64,000 nt of DNA, from contig NZ_KV440945.1 in the NCBI RefSeq assembly GCF_001636345.1, forward strand, positions 2,271,631 through 2,335,630, read 5' to 3'. Below, one piece after another: positions 18,662 to 27,629 of the stretch. The stretch's first letter is position 1. Every line of letters starts with the position of its first letter. The translations under genes and the position numbers were made by a program. The DNA is from Cytobacillus gottheilii (GTDB lineage: Bacteria > Bacillota > Bacilli > Bacillales > Cytobacillaceae). The notes under the pieces are model-generated. The model made no database searches, had not been told where the DNA came from, and worked only from the letters and a program-made list of their open reading frames with translations.

Positions 18662-19261
18662 TCAGATTTCATTCATAATTTTATTGTAAACTTCTTCTTT
18701 GCTGAATTCTTCTCCCATTGGAAATTTCTTAATATAACGATTATTCTCGTCTAATAGATATACAAATGTGCTATGTACAAAAAAACCATCTCCCGGATCT
18801 CGGTATTGGAATTTGAAGGTATTTGCCAGATCAAGTATTTCTTGCTGATCTTGCTTCATACCATCTTGATCGCCAGTAAGCATAATCCAATTACCATCAT
18901 CTTCAATTTCAAAAGTATTCATATAATTTTTCATGATTTCAGGAGTGTCACGATAGGGGTCTATCGTAATGGTTAGAAACTGTACATTCTCCCCAAAAAC
19001 ACCTTCTTTTTGTAAGTCACTTTTTAATAAATTCATTTTTTGCGTTGTCGTCGGACAAATATCAGGGCAATGAGTATACATGAATTCCACTAGCTTTAAT
19101 TTCTTTTCCGACTGAGCAAAATCATATGTTTCTCCATTCATGGTCACAAGGGTTGTATTTTCTGGAATTGTCGCCATATGATCACGAATGATAAAAAATG
19201 AAATCCCTGCAGTAATCCCCACTGCCACAATTAAACTGCAAATGATATAGATCTTTTTCAT
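18662..19261 (-). CDS. SCO1/SenC family copper chaperone
   Basis: Delivers copper to the CuA site of cytochrome c oxidase, or acts as an extracellular thioredoxin-like protein. Residues about 5-25 form a membrane anchor. The copper motif CPDIC follows the strand LVEFMYTHCPDIC, and the third ligand His lies in FVHSTFVYLLD. The protein is 199 aa. I chose ATG 19261 because GGGAGGGG is six bases upstream; the GTG at 19276 lies within that site. It fits with the ctaB and cupredoxin genes as parts of respiratory copper/heme biogenesis, though not in one operon. Confidence 0.93.
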   Translation of the reverse strand: MKKIYIICSLIVAVGITAGISFFIIRDHMATIPENTTLVTMNGETYDFAQSEKKLKLVEFMYTHCPDICPTTTQKMNLLKSDLQKEGVFGENVQFLTITIDPYRDTPEIMKNYMNTFEIEDDGNWIMLTGDQDGMKQDQQEILDLANTFKFQYRDPGDGFFVHSTFVYLLDENNRYIKKFPMGEEFSKEEVYNKIMNEI

Positions 19262-19448
19262 GATTTCCCCTCCCACTATTAAGATAATGAATACCGTAAA
19301 ATATTCCTATGGATAATATGTGAACACGCTAATAAAGTGACAAATGTGTGAAATGTCACTTTGTTTATATTCGATTATTGATAGGTGGAAGGGGGAGTGA
19401 GGAATGTGAACGACACCAAGATGTATTTCGTTCAATTTTGGCATATTT

Positions 19449-19477
19449 AAAACCGGGAAAGAGTTCTTCCCGGTTTT
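19449..19477. terminator. terminator of the aldehyde dehydrogenase gene
   Basis: AAAACCGGGAA and TTCCCGGTTTT form an 11-bp stem, eight bases past the aldehyde dehydrogenase stop on the minus strand. It has AT-rich flanks on both sides. Confidence 0.85.
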
Positions 19478-19484
19478 GTTAGAA

Positions 19485-20969
19485 TTAATTCATATTAATC
19501 CATACACTTTTGACTTCTGTGTAATTATCCAGTGCATAGGAGCCCATTTCACGGCCCATACCGGATTGTTTATAGCCGCCAAATGGAGATGCAGCATCAA
19601 AAACGTTGTAGCAATTTACCCAGACTGTACCAGCACGCAAGCGGTTTGCAATATAATGACCGTTCTTAATATCCTGCGTCCAAACTCCAGCTGCAAGACC
19701 ATATTCACTCTTGTTTGCACGGGCAATTAATTCATCTAAATCGTCGTAAGGCATTGCTGAAATGACAGGTCCAAAAATTTCTTCTTTGGCAATAGTCATG
19801 TCATCATTGACGTTAGCGAAAATGGTAGGAGAGACAAAGTAGCCTTGTTCCTGAGGTTTATTTCCGCCTACAAGCAATTCAGCACCTTCGTTTACTCCTT
19901 TTTCGATATAGCCAAGAACACGTTTTTGCTGCTCGGTTGAAACAAGCGGTCCAATTTCCGTGTCACTGTGCAAGCCAGCCCCTTGTTTAATTGATTGAGC
20001 ATGGCTGGCCATATCAGAAACGACGTTGTCGTAATGTTTCTTCTGAATAAACACACGAGAACCAGCACAGCAAACTTGTCCCTGATTAAACATAACCCCA
20101 TTTAGAGCACCAGGAATAGCTTTCGTTAAATCTGCATCAGGCAGAATGATGTTCGGTGATTTGCCTCCAAGCTCTAACGTAACTCGTTTCAATGTTTTTG
20201 AAGCATTTTTCATAATCATTTTTCCTACTTCTGTCGAACCGGTAAAAGCAATTTTATCAACAAGAGGGTGATCTACAAGCGGCTGTCCAGCTGTTTCTCC
20301 AAATCCAGGAACAATATTTATTGCTCCTTCAGGAAAGCCTGCTTCATCAATTAATTCAGCCAAATAGAGAGCGGTCAATGGAGTCTGCTCAGCAGGCTTC
20401 AGCACAACTGAACATCCTGTTGCCAAGGCAGCACCAAGCTTCCACATTGCCATTAGAAGAGGGAAGTTCCAAGGAATTATCTGACCGACAACCCCTACAG
20501 CTTCATGTCTAGTATAGTTAAAGTAAGAACCGTTAACAGGAATGGTTTGGCCAGTGATCTTAGTAGACCAGCCTGCATAATAGCGCATATGCTCAATGGC
20601 AAGAGGAATGTCTGCGGCAGAGGTTTCCCGAATCGGTTTCCCGTTATCAAGCGTTTCTAATTGGGCAAGTTCTTCACTGTTTTCTTCCATTAAATCAGCC
20701 AGTTTATACATAAGACGGCTTCTTTCTGCAGCAGTCAGTTTAGACCAGCTTCCTTCATCAAACGCTCGACGGGCCGCCTGAACTGCCAGGTCTATATCTT
20801 CTGATGTGGCTTCATATACGTGTGCAAGAACTTCACCAGTTGCCGGGTTAAAAGTTTCAAAGGTTTTCTCAAATTTACTTTCTACGAATTGTCCATTGAT
20901 ATAAAGTTTCTTTTTCCCTGATAGGAATCTCTCAACTTTTTCTTTTAATGCTGCCGTTAATTGACTCAT
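19485..20969 (-). CDS. dhaS: NAD(P)-dependent aldehyde dehydrogenase (DhaS-like)
   Basis: Oxidises aldehydes to acids. Full-length 494-aa class ALDH1/2-type enzyme. Catalytic Cys lies in QGQVCCAGSR and the general-base Glu in TLELGGKSPN. The oxyanion and cofactor motifs PWNFPLLMAMWK and FTGSTEVGKMI are intact, and the C-terminal FGGYKQSGMGREMG is typical. ATG 20969 has TAGGAGG eight bases upstream, which decides against TTG 20975. It is a single-gene unit. The resemblance to Bacillus DhaS is strong, but the substrate is not fixed by sequence. Confidence 0.9.
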   Translation of the reverse strand: MSQLTAALKEKVERFLSGKKKLYINGQFVESKFEKTFETFNPATGEVLAHVYEATSEDIDLAVQAARRAFDEGSWSKLTAAERSRLMYKLADLMEENSEELAQLETLDNGKPIRETSAADIPLAIEHMRYYAGWSTKITGQTIPVNGSYFNYTRHEAVGVVGQIIPWNFPLLMAMWKLGAALATGCSVVLKPAEQTPLTALYLAELIDEAGFPEGAINIVPGFGETAGQPLVDHPLVDKIAFTGSTEVGKMIMKNASKTLKRVTLELGGKSPNIILPDADLTKAIPGALNGVMFNQGQVCCAGSRVFIQKKHYDNVVSDMASHAQSIKQGAGLHSDTEIGPLVSTEQQKRVLGYIEKGVNEGAELLVGGNKPQEQGYFVSPTIFANVNDDMTIAKEEIFGPVISAMPYDDLDELIARANKSEYGLAAGVWTQDIKNGHYIANRLRAGTVWVNCYNVFDAASPFGGYKQSGMGREMGSYALDNYTEVKSVWINMN

Positions 20970-21309
20970 CTGCAATTCCTCCTAAATCATTAATAAAGTA
21001 GGTAAAACAAAAAAGGAAACGCTTACATAAATATGTTATCATTTCTACCAATAAACTTTCAATAAAGAATAGTATAAAAATTCTGATAAATTTTGACATA
21101 ATCTACTATTTACAAATAGATTAGAAGATGAGGTAGGGACAATTATAAATAATCAAGTGAAAAGACGAATGATCATAATATGCGCTGTTCGTTCTATTAC
21201 GCCGGATTCTCGCTTCCTAAATGCGCAATCTTTCTTCTAGTTCTTTCCAGAATCGAGGTGCTCCGTTCCGTTTCTGCAAATCTAAATTTTGTAAGCAAAG
21301 CGCACAAAA
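20970..21309. other. intergenic region without recognisable gene
   Basis: About 340 bases lie between the aldehyde dehydrogenase start and the nupC terminator. It is AT-rich near the gene and more GC-balanced at 21170-21300. I see no open frame with a ribosome binding site and no RNA fold I can name. Confidence 0.5.
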
Positions 21310-21365
21310 AGACCCGAACCATTAAACAGATAAAAGGGGCAAATATCTGTTAATAGTTCGGGTCT
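21310..21365 (-). terminator. long terminator hairpin after nupC
   Basis: AGACCCGAAC and GTTCGGGTCT form the base, with a second inner stem ACAGATA/TATCTGT. On the minus strand it is followed by TTTTTGTGCG. It lies about 40 bases past the nupC stop. Confidence 0.85.
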
Positions 21366-21404
21366 ATTAATGGCTAAGAAAAGTAAGACTTAGACTCATA
21401 TTTA

Positions 21405-22622
21405 TTAAAATAGCATTCCAGCAATCGCAGCACTTAAGAGTGAAGCGAGAGCTCCAGCAATAACAGCTTTCAATCCAAGCTTAGCAATATCATTTCTTCT
21501 ATCAGGAGCCAGATTTCCAAGTCCGCCTAGCAGAATTGCCATTGAAGAAATATTAGCAAAGCCGCAAAGTGCAAAGCTAATAATTAGAGATGTCTTCTCA
21601 GATAAATTGCCGATTTCAGGTGCAAAATCAGAATATGCAACAAATTCATTTAACACAAGCTTCTGGCCAATGTAGCCGCCAGCCTGAACGGCTTCAGCCC
21701 ATGGAACACCGATGGCAAAAGCCAGAGGAGAAAATATGTAACCTAAAAGCATTTCAATTGTTAGGTTTTCATATCCAAATAGGCCGCCAACAAAGCCGAA
21801 TAAACCATTAATTAATGCGACTAAAGCTATAAATGCCAATAACATAGCTCCGATATTCAAAGCAAGCTGTAAACCGACACTTGCTCCTTTAGCGGCTGCA
21901 TCTACAACATTTACAGAATCAGTATCTTTTTCAATTGTAATGTCATCTGTAGTTTCAGATTTTTCCGTTTCAGGAATCATCATTTTAGCCATAATTAAAC
22001 CAGCAGGTGCTGCCATAAAGCTGGCTGCCAGTAAATATTCTAAAGGGACACCAAGCAATGAATAACCGATTAAGACAGAACCTGCTACAGAAGCAAGTCC
22101 GCCGGTCATGACAGCAAAAAGCTCTGATTTTGTCATTCTATTAATAAAAGGGCGAACGATTAAAGGAGCTTCGGTTTGTCCGACGAAAATATTAGCAGCA
22201 GCTGAGATGGATTCTGCCTTGCTTGTGCCAAGCAGTTTGGAAAGACCGCCACCGATAAACTTAATAACGACCTGCATAATCCCTGTATAATAGAGGACAG
22301 AAATTAGCGATGAAAAGAAAATGACGACTGGAAGAACCTGAAAAGCAAAAACTGATCCTATATTCGTTCCTTCTTGAAAAAATCCGCCAAAAAGAAAGTT
22401 AATTCCTTCATTTGCATAGCCGACTACATCATTGACTGCATATGTTACTTTTTCAAGTGCAGATTTGCCTAGATCCCATTTTAGTACAAGAAAAGCAAAT
22501 ATAAATTGGATGAGAAGACCGCCAATAATGGTACGGACATTAATGGCTTTACGGTTTTCTGACATTAAAAAGGCAATCATGAAAATCGTAAATATCCCAA
22601 ATAATCCCCAAATAATATTCAT
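21405..22622 (-). CDS. nupC: concentrative nucleoside transporter (NupC family)
   Basis: Proton- or sodium-coupled uptake of nucleosides across the membrane. It is 405 aa with about 9-10 hydrophobic segments. Typical CNT blocks are [43 protein letters not shown], and near the C-terminus [34 protein letters not shown]. The ATG has GAGGTG eight bases upstream. Bacilli carry several CNT paralogues (nupC, nupG, yutK), so the symbol is a family-level label. A partial cre-like sequence lies upstream. Confidence 0.88.
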   Translation of the reverse strand: MNIIWGLFGIFTIFMIAFLMSENRKAINVRTIIGGLLIQFIFAFLVLKWDLGKSALEKVTYAVNDVVGYANEGINFLFGGFFQEGTNIGSVFAFQVLPVVIFFSSLISVLYYTGIMQVVIKFIGGGLSKLLGTSKAESISAAANIFVGQTEAPLIVRPFINRMTKSELFAVMTGGLASVAGSVLIGYSLLGVPLEYLLAASFMAAPAGLIMAKMMIPETEKSETTDDITIEKDTDSVNVVDAAAKGASVGLQLALNIGAMLLAFIALVALINGLFGFVGGLFGYENLTIEMLLGYIFSPLAFAIGVPWAEAVQAGGYIGQKLVLNEFVAYSDFAPEIGNLSEKTSLIISFALCGFANISSMAILLGGLGNLAPDRRNDIAKLGLKAVIAGALASLLSAAIAGMLF

Positions 22623-22676
22623 TGTTTAACACCTCAATTGATAGATTCGTAGTTGTATAGACTTGTACAAGTTAAC

Positions 22677-22690
22677 TGTAAACGTTTGCT
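22677..22690 (-). promoter_or_regulatory. cre-like site upstream of nupC
   Basis: TGTAAACGTTTGCT matches 12 of 14 positions of the CcpA consensus TGWAANCGNTNWCA. It lies 55 bases upstream of the nupC start. Just beside it are the palindromes CTTGTACAAG (22662-22671) and CAGACGTCTG. Carbon-catabolite control is plausible but unproven. The rest of 22691-23002 is AT-rich with no gene visible. Confidence 0.35.
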
Positions 22691-23002
22691 TGGAGAACAG
22701 ACGTCTGACATCCAACTTGTTCGTTTAATATTGTAACATGAATCCGTTTTCAGTAAAGAGTTATTTTTATTTTTTTTAAAATTATAGAATAGAAATACGG
22801 AATAGGGAGGATATGAATAATAGTTGAAGCATTCCAATACATCATAACAATGACCTTTTTCAAAAGAATTTCAAGTGCAATCAGCATAAAAATGGTTAAA
22901 CTACTCTCTTTTGCATATTAAATAGTGCTAAAATAGATTTTATGCTAAATTAGGGCAGCTAAATGGAACTTATACGAATTTTTAAAGAAATGGTGATTGA
23001 CT

Positions 23003-24181
23003 ATGACATCAATAAGAAAAACAATTATAACCATGCAGGGATTTTACTTGCTTACCTTCTTTGCGGTTGGAAGCATGATGCCGTTATTAAGCGTTTATTT
23101 AAGTGAAGCAGAAAACTTAAATGGATATCAAATTGGCCTCATTATGTCGATAAATCCCGTTGTAATGATCTTTTTTCAGCCGTTATGGGGGATGATTTCT
23201 GATAAAACAAACGCGCCAATTAAAATTCTGACTCTTACTACTTTTATCGCAGGGAGCTTTGCTTTAGGATATATAGCTTTTAGCGGATATACTGCGATCT
23301 TTTTTATTGCGGTTCTTGTGGCCATTTTTCAGAGTGCAATCATCCCAGTTTCAGATAGTATTTCTATTAGCTACACAAGCAAAGTCGGTTACAATTACGG
23401 GAATATTCGTTTGTTTGGATCTTTGGGTTTCGGACTTGCTGTCTTTATCATGGGCAGACTTTCAGAATGGAATAACCAGGTTATTTTTATTTCCTTTTTT
23501 TCAGCACTGGTGCTTGCTTCCCTTTTAGCGTGGAAGATGCCAACGGAAAAAAAGACGCAGAAGCCCAATCTGCTGCTGGGCGTAAAAGAGATTCTGACCA
23601 TGAAAAAATTTCTGCTTTTCCTGATCGTTACGTTTTTGATTTTTGGACCTAATCTAGCCAACAATACGTATTTTGGTCTTTTTATTGAAGGAAGCGGAGG
23701 GACCTATACGGGCATAGGGGTAGCCTTTTTAATTGCTGTTTTATCGGAAGCTCCCTTTATGAAAGCTGCTGGGGGACTGATTCAAAGACTTGGTTTACTG
23801 AGAATCATGTTACTTGCATCTGGTGTTTCCTTAATCCGCTGGCTTCTTTATTTTACAGAGCCAAGTTTATGGGTTGTGTATGCGACAGCTGTATTTCAAG
23901 GGATATCAATCGGTTTATTTATTCCTGCTGCACTCCAATATTTAAGACAAATAACACCTTTACACATAACGGCTACAGCAATTACGCTATATTCTGCGAT
24001 TGGAAATGGGTTAGGCAACTGGTTTTGTACGTTTTTGGGAGGAATTATTTTTGAAGAGTACAGCATTTTTCATGTTTACTTATTTTTTGCCATTTTAGCG
24101 TTATTGGGCGTTATTCTTACAATCGGTCTGATACAGATGCAAAAAGCGGAACAAAAGAAATACATTGTTACTTCTGGCTAA
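23003..24181 (+). CDS. MFS transporter (PPP/HcaT-NupG type)
   Basis: A 12-segment major facilitator of 392 aa. The N-terminal half has QPLWGMISDKTNAPIK, the loop-2/3 signature of the family that includes 3-phenylpropionate and nucleoside permeases, and the segment SISYTSKVGYNYGNIRLFGSLGFG is typical of this group. The substrate is unknown. GGTGA lies seven bases before ATG 23003; a TTG at 22997 is too close. It stands as a single-gene unit, divergent from nupC. Confidence 0.85.
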   Translation: MTSIRKTIITMQGFYLLTFFAVGSMMPLLSVYLSEAENLNGYQIGLIMSINPVVMIFFQPLWGMISDKTNAPIKILTLTTFIAGSFALGYIAFSGYTAIFFIAVLVAIFQSAIIPVSDSISISYTSKVGYNYGNIRLFGSLGFGLAVFIMGRLSEWNNQVIFISFFSALVLASLLAWKMPTEKKTQKPNLLLGVKEILTMKKFLLFLIVTFLIFGPNLANNTYFGLFIEGSGGTYTGIGVAFLIAVLSEAPFMKAAGGLIQRLGLLRIMLLASGVSLIRWLLYFTEPSLWVVYATAVFQGISIGLFIPAALQYLRQITPLHITATAITLYSAIGNGLGNWFCTFLGGIIFEEYSIFHVYLFFAILALLGVILTIGLIQMQKAEQKKYIVTSG

Positions 24182-24373
24182 AGTTGAAGTCCTCTGTTAT
24201 GGAGGGCTTTTATTATTATCTAAAAAAAATTACGGAGTTTCGCTCTTAAATTATGCAGTTTGTTCTTATCACTTTCACTCTGATTTCTGGATCTGAAAAA
24301 CAAGTTTTTTCTTCGTTTCTGTATGTTATTCAAAATTATGTTTAACAATAAATGGAGAAGGGAGGATTCAGTA

Positions 24374-24595
24374 ATGCAGAATGAAAATATTCCAATGCGA
24401 GAAATCTTTCATATTGAAACAGATGAATATATTCCGTTTGATGATTTTTCATCAGGATTAATTGGTGATGAACAAAATAGTGTTGCTCCGTACGACAGCG
24501 AAAACTCACAAGGTTATATAGAGGATGTTGATATAGCAATATCAATAAAAGCAAAACAGCTTGACTCAAACACCGTAAACGATGCAACTGAGTAG
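24374..24595 (+). CDS. hypothetical acidic protein, 73 aa
   Basis: Not recognised. A small, strongly acidic soluble protein without Cys or hydrophobic segments. GGGAGG lies seven bases before ATG 24374, so the open frame back to 24323 is probably leader. It precedes ydjO by 85 bases without an obvious terminator between them, so they might be co-transcribed. Confidence 0.5.
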   Translation: MQNENIPMREIFHIETDEYIPFDDFSSGLIGDEQNSVAPYDSENSQGYIEDVDIAISIKAKQLDSNTVNDATE

Positions 24596-24680
24596 CTAGA
24601 CGAACAATAAATATAGTAAAAAAAGGATTTTTATCATAATTTCCCCTCATTTGTCCATACTAACAATAAAAGGGGGCGTT

Positions 24681-24875
24681 ATGGTGTTCTTCAACAGAAA
24701 AGGCCAAGATGATACACCGGAAATAGTAATGCTGGATACGGAAGTGTACTCGTGTTCAACTGATAGCTGCAACGGCTGGATGCGTAAGGATTTTGCTTCT
24801 GATGATTTAAAATGTCCATTATGTGGAAATGAGACAACTGCGGAAATCAGGGAGCTGCCTGCAATTCAAAATTAA
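24681..24875 (+). CDS. ydjO: YdjO-like cold-inducible zinc-ribbon protein
   Basis: A 64-aa protein with two Cys pairs, CSTDSCNGWMR and CPLCG, which should form a zinc ribbon. The arrangement VYSCSTDSCNGWMRKDFAS followed by LKCPLCGNET and a C-terminal LPAI matches Bacillus YdjO, a small protein reported as cold-inducible. AGGGGG lies five bases before the ATG, which excludes the longer frame from 24651. Its molecular role is unknown. Confidence 0.78.
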   Translation: MVFFNRKGQDDTPEIVMLDTEVYSCSTDSCNGWMRKDFASDDLKCPLCGNETTAEIRELPAIQN

Positions 24876-25009
24876 AAAGAAAAAGATTAATGGTCTCACG
24901 GCTTTTAAATTCCTTCCAGGAGACAAATCTAATAATTAGACCTTGTTGCTCTTGCACTTTATGTGGTGGAAAAAATGGTTTGCTGCTGATTTATCCTTTC
25001 ATAAAGCGG

Positions 25010-25042
25010 AAAAAACCCCTCCGAATACGGAGAGGGTTTTTT
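25010..25042. terminator. bidirectional terminator between ydjO and pepF
   Basis: AAAAAACCCCTCCG pairs with CGGAGAGGGTTTTTT around a 4-base loop, with A and T runs on both sides. The stretch from 24876 to here has no recognisable gene. Confidence 0.92.
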
Positions 25043-25054
25043 GTGTCCTTCTTA

Positions 25055-26866
25055 TTAGAAACTTTCTTCTAATTCTTTTATAAGTGATCCAACATAGTGA
25101 ACAGCACTTTTAATTGGCTCAGGCTGAGACATATCAATTCCAGCCATTTGAAGAAGGTCTAATGGTTTCTTTGTTCCGCCAGCTTTTAATACATTTAACC
25201 AGCTTTCAACAGCTTTTGATCCATTGTCACGGATTTTAATAGCCATTGCGGTTGAAGCAGTTAACCCGGCAGAATACGTATATGGATATAATCCCATGTA
25301 ATAGTGAGGCTGACGCATCCATGTTAAGGCTGCATCATCATCAATTACTACGTCATTTCCCCAGAAGGAAGTCAGCACAGCTTTCTTCTCAGCACATAAT
25401 TTTGCAGCTGTTAGAGGAATGCCTTTTTCCGCCAAATCATAAATTTTACGCTGAAATGCTCCTTCTAACAGATGGGTAACGAAGTTGTGATAGTACGTTC
25501 CAAGAAGCTGCAGGATTACCCATCTTTTCATTTTAACATCAGTTGTATTGGACATTAAATGCTGTGCGAGCAATAGTTCATTTAATGTGGATGGAGCTTC
25601 TACAAAATAAGTGGAAGGTCTAGTACTCATGACGCGCTGTTCTTTATTCGCCAAATAAAAGTGTCCGGCATGACCAAGTTCATGAGCAAGGACAAATGCT
25701 CCACGCATTGTATCAGTCCAAGTCATCAGGATATATGGATGTGCTCCGTATGGACTTGAGCAAAAGGCTCCTGTTGATTTTCCAATATTATCAGATAAAT
25801 CAACCCATCTCTCTGTTAATCCTTTTTTCATAATCTCGCTATATTCTGGACCCATCACCTTTAAGGATTCAAGTATGGTTTCACAAGCTTCTTCGTAGCT
25901 TGTATTTGGATTGAAATCCGGATCAAGTGGAGCTTTTAAATCTGCAAAATGCATTTCCTCAAGACCAAGAATCTTTTTCTTAAGGCTTGCGAATTTCCTC
26001 ATATGCGGAGCAAGCTCCGTCTGTATAATGTCAAGCTGGTTATGATACATCTCTTCCGTAACATCCTGAGAATCTAGTAGCATTTGTGTAACAGACTCGT
26101 ACCCGCGTAACGTAGATAGAGCAACCTGCTTTTTCACTTCAGCTGAATAGACAGCTGCAAAGGTATTTTTATAGTGATGGAGGGTGGATGAAAAAGCTTT
26201 AAAAGCATTTCTTCTTACATCTGCCTTTGGTGAAAATTCATATTTATCTTCATAAAGGGCAAACGAATTGGGAAGAACATTCCCATCATCATCAGTGAAA
26301 TTTTCAAATGGCATGTCAGCTAGCTTCGCAGCATTGTATATCCTGTATGGAGCACCATGAACTTCGCCAAGAGATGCTAACGCTTCTTCGGTTTCTGGTG
26401 ATAAACGGTGCTTTTTCGATTGCAGCAAGTCAGTAAGAAAACGAGCAAAAGGTAAAAACCGCGGATCGTTTTTAACAAGCTCTTCAACTTTTCCTTCAGG
26501 GTATTGTAGAATTTCTGATTCTATGAATGAAAGATTAGCACTTACTTTTGCCTGCAATGAAGCGATAACGGAAGAATTGGCTTGGTTTTCTGGATCTGTG
26601 CCATCGCCTGATTGCTTAAGTGAAGCATATGTAGCAGCTTGTATAAATGAAATCATCAGATTTTCATATGCAAGCAGACATTCTAATAAAGTATCACTGC
26701 TTTCATGTAATTTATCTTTATAGGCAGTTACTTCCGGTAAAGTATTCTCAATGGCTGTTACAGCTTTATGCCAGCTTTCATCAGAAGGAAATAAAGCGGT
26801 TAAATCCCATGTTAGCTTTTCAGGCACTTCTGAACGATGAAGTCTTTTAGAAATAGTTTGTTCCAT
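25055..26866 (-). CDS. pepF: oligoendopeptidase F (M3 metallopeptidase)
   Basis: Cytoplasmic zinc peptidase that cleaves oligopeptides of roughly 7-17 residues. Length 603 aa. The zinc motif is HELGHAGHF, with the third ligand Glu in FVEAPSTLNELLL. N-terminal PepF domain (VPEKLTWDLTALFPSD) and C-terminal PYTYSAGLTASTAMA are both typical. TAGGAGG lies seven bases before the ATG. It is a single-gene unit between a terminator and a repeat element. Confidence 0.95.
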   Translation of the reverse strand: MEQTISKRLHRSEVPEKLTWDLTALFPSDESWHKAVTAIENTLPEVTAYKDKLHESSDTLLECLLAYENLMISFIQAATYASLKQSGDGTDPENQANSSVIASLQAKVSANLSFIESEILQYPEGKVEELVKNDPRFLPFARFLTDLLQSKKHRLSPETEEALASLGEVHGAPYRIYNAAKLADMPFENFTDDDGNVLPNSFALYEDKYEFSPKADVRRNAFKAFSSTLHHYKNTFAAVYSAEVKKQVALSTLRGYESVTQMLLDSQDVTEEMYHNQLDIIQTELAPHMRKFASLKKKILGLEEMHFADLKAPLDPDFNPNTSYEEACETILESLKVMGPEYSEIMKKGLTERWVDLSDNIGKSTGAFCSSPYGAHPYILMTWTDTMRGAFVLAHELGHAGHFYLANKEQRVMSTRPSTYFVEAPSTLNELLLAQHLMSNTTDVKMKRWVILQLLGTYYHNFVTHLLEGAFQRKIYDLAEKGIPLTAAKLCAEKKAVLTSFWGNDVVIDDDAALTWMRQPHYYMGLYPYTYSAGLTASTAMAIKIRDNGSKAVESWLNVLKAGGTKKPLDLLQMAGIDMSQPEPIKSAVHYVGSLIKELEESF

Positions 26867-26964
26867 TATAATCCTCCTATTTGCCTTTTTATTTCGATAC
26901 TCTAACTATTATACATGAAAGATTGTCTTTTTTATAGATTTTTCTAAATAATCAAATTAAAAAT

Positions 26965-27163
26965 GAGGCTGTCACAAAATGAAAATACTATTTCTAAACC
27001 ACGAATATCCATATTCATGGTTTGCGAGTATACGTTAGCCCGCTCCATTTCACTCATGTTAATAAAATATATTTTATAATCATAAAAAAATCCGAATGAT
27101 TAGAAAGATGACTTCTTAACCATTCGGTTCTATGAAAGTGTTAAATACTTATGTCCCAGCCTC
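26965..27163. mobile_element. MITE-like element, copy A (core deleted)
   Basis: Ends GAGGCTGTCACA and TGTCCCAGCCTC are inverted repeats with two mismatches. The interior shares long stretches with copy B at 42113 (flanking parts CACGAATAT and the ACTCATGTTAATAAAATATA block, plus the CCGAATG hairpin), but the ~120-bp GC-rich core is missing, leaving GTTAGCCCGCTCCATTTCACTC at the junction. It encodes no protein. The CCGAATG hairpin is followed by T residues on the minus strand. Confidence 0.8.
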
Positions 27164-27274
27164 TTAAATAGGATTGTTAACAGCTTTAATAATCAAACTA
27201 GCTTAAAAAAACGGTGAACATACAATCAACTGCTTTAATCAGTATTCAGGAGAGTATTAAATTAAGGACAAGCT

Positions 27275-27412
27275 TTATTTATTAATATGTTTATTCGTGC
27301 ATTCCTGGCATTCCACTAAATAGGATTCAGCTTGTTCCGAAAAAGGTTGGCCGCATTCTGGGCATTGTTTTTTAGGCAGGTTCCGGAAGAATTCAACTGG
27401 ACTTTGCATCAT
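27275..27412 (-). CDS. yhfH: YhfH family small zinc-ribbon protein
   Basis: A 45-aa protein with two CxxC pairs: KQCPECGQPF and ECQECTN. The N-terminal VEFFRNLPKKQC is the hallmark of the YhfH family of Bacillus, which has no known function. AAAGGAGTG precedes the first of two consecutive ATG codons (27412 and 27409). A perfect 14-bp palindrome lies about 50 bases upstream. The terminator hairpin of MITE copy A lies downstream on the same strand. Confidence 0.8.
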   Translation of the reverse strand: MMQSPVEFFRNLPKKQCPECGQPFSEQAESYLVECQECTNKHINK

Positions 27413-27463
27413 AACAAACACTCCTTTTTATAATACAGATTTTTTGTTTATTACCTGTTATGA

Positions 27464-27477
27464 TACAGTATACTGTA
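27464..27477. promoter_or_regulatory. perfect palindrome between yhfH and the kinase gene
   Basis: TACAGTATACTGTA is a perfect 14-bp inverted repeat in the shared promoter region of two divergent genes. It is a candidate operator; the regulator is unknown. Confidence 0.35.
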
Positions 27478-27629
27478 AATTTTCTTTCTTGTGTAGGGTT
27501 TTTTCTCATTTTTTTGAAAATTATTATTTTGACGCTTGTTTTGTCATTTGGAAAATCCTCTTCCATCTAGAATGTGTTTCCATTACAATCAATATTGAAA
27601 GCTTAGAAAAAGGAGTCTGACTTATTTTA

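Noticed and set aside
19404..19448. Tiny frame starting near GTG 19404 behind GAGTGAGG (VNDTKMYFVQFWHI)
   Set aside because: Only 14 codons and not conserved-looking; the GTG is too close to the candidate binding site. Too little evidence to call it a gene.
26965..27163. Repeat copy A as an insertion sequence
   Set aside because: About 200 bases, no transposase frame. It fits a MITE-like element, and mobility itself is unproven because no target-site duplication could be confirmed by eye.
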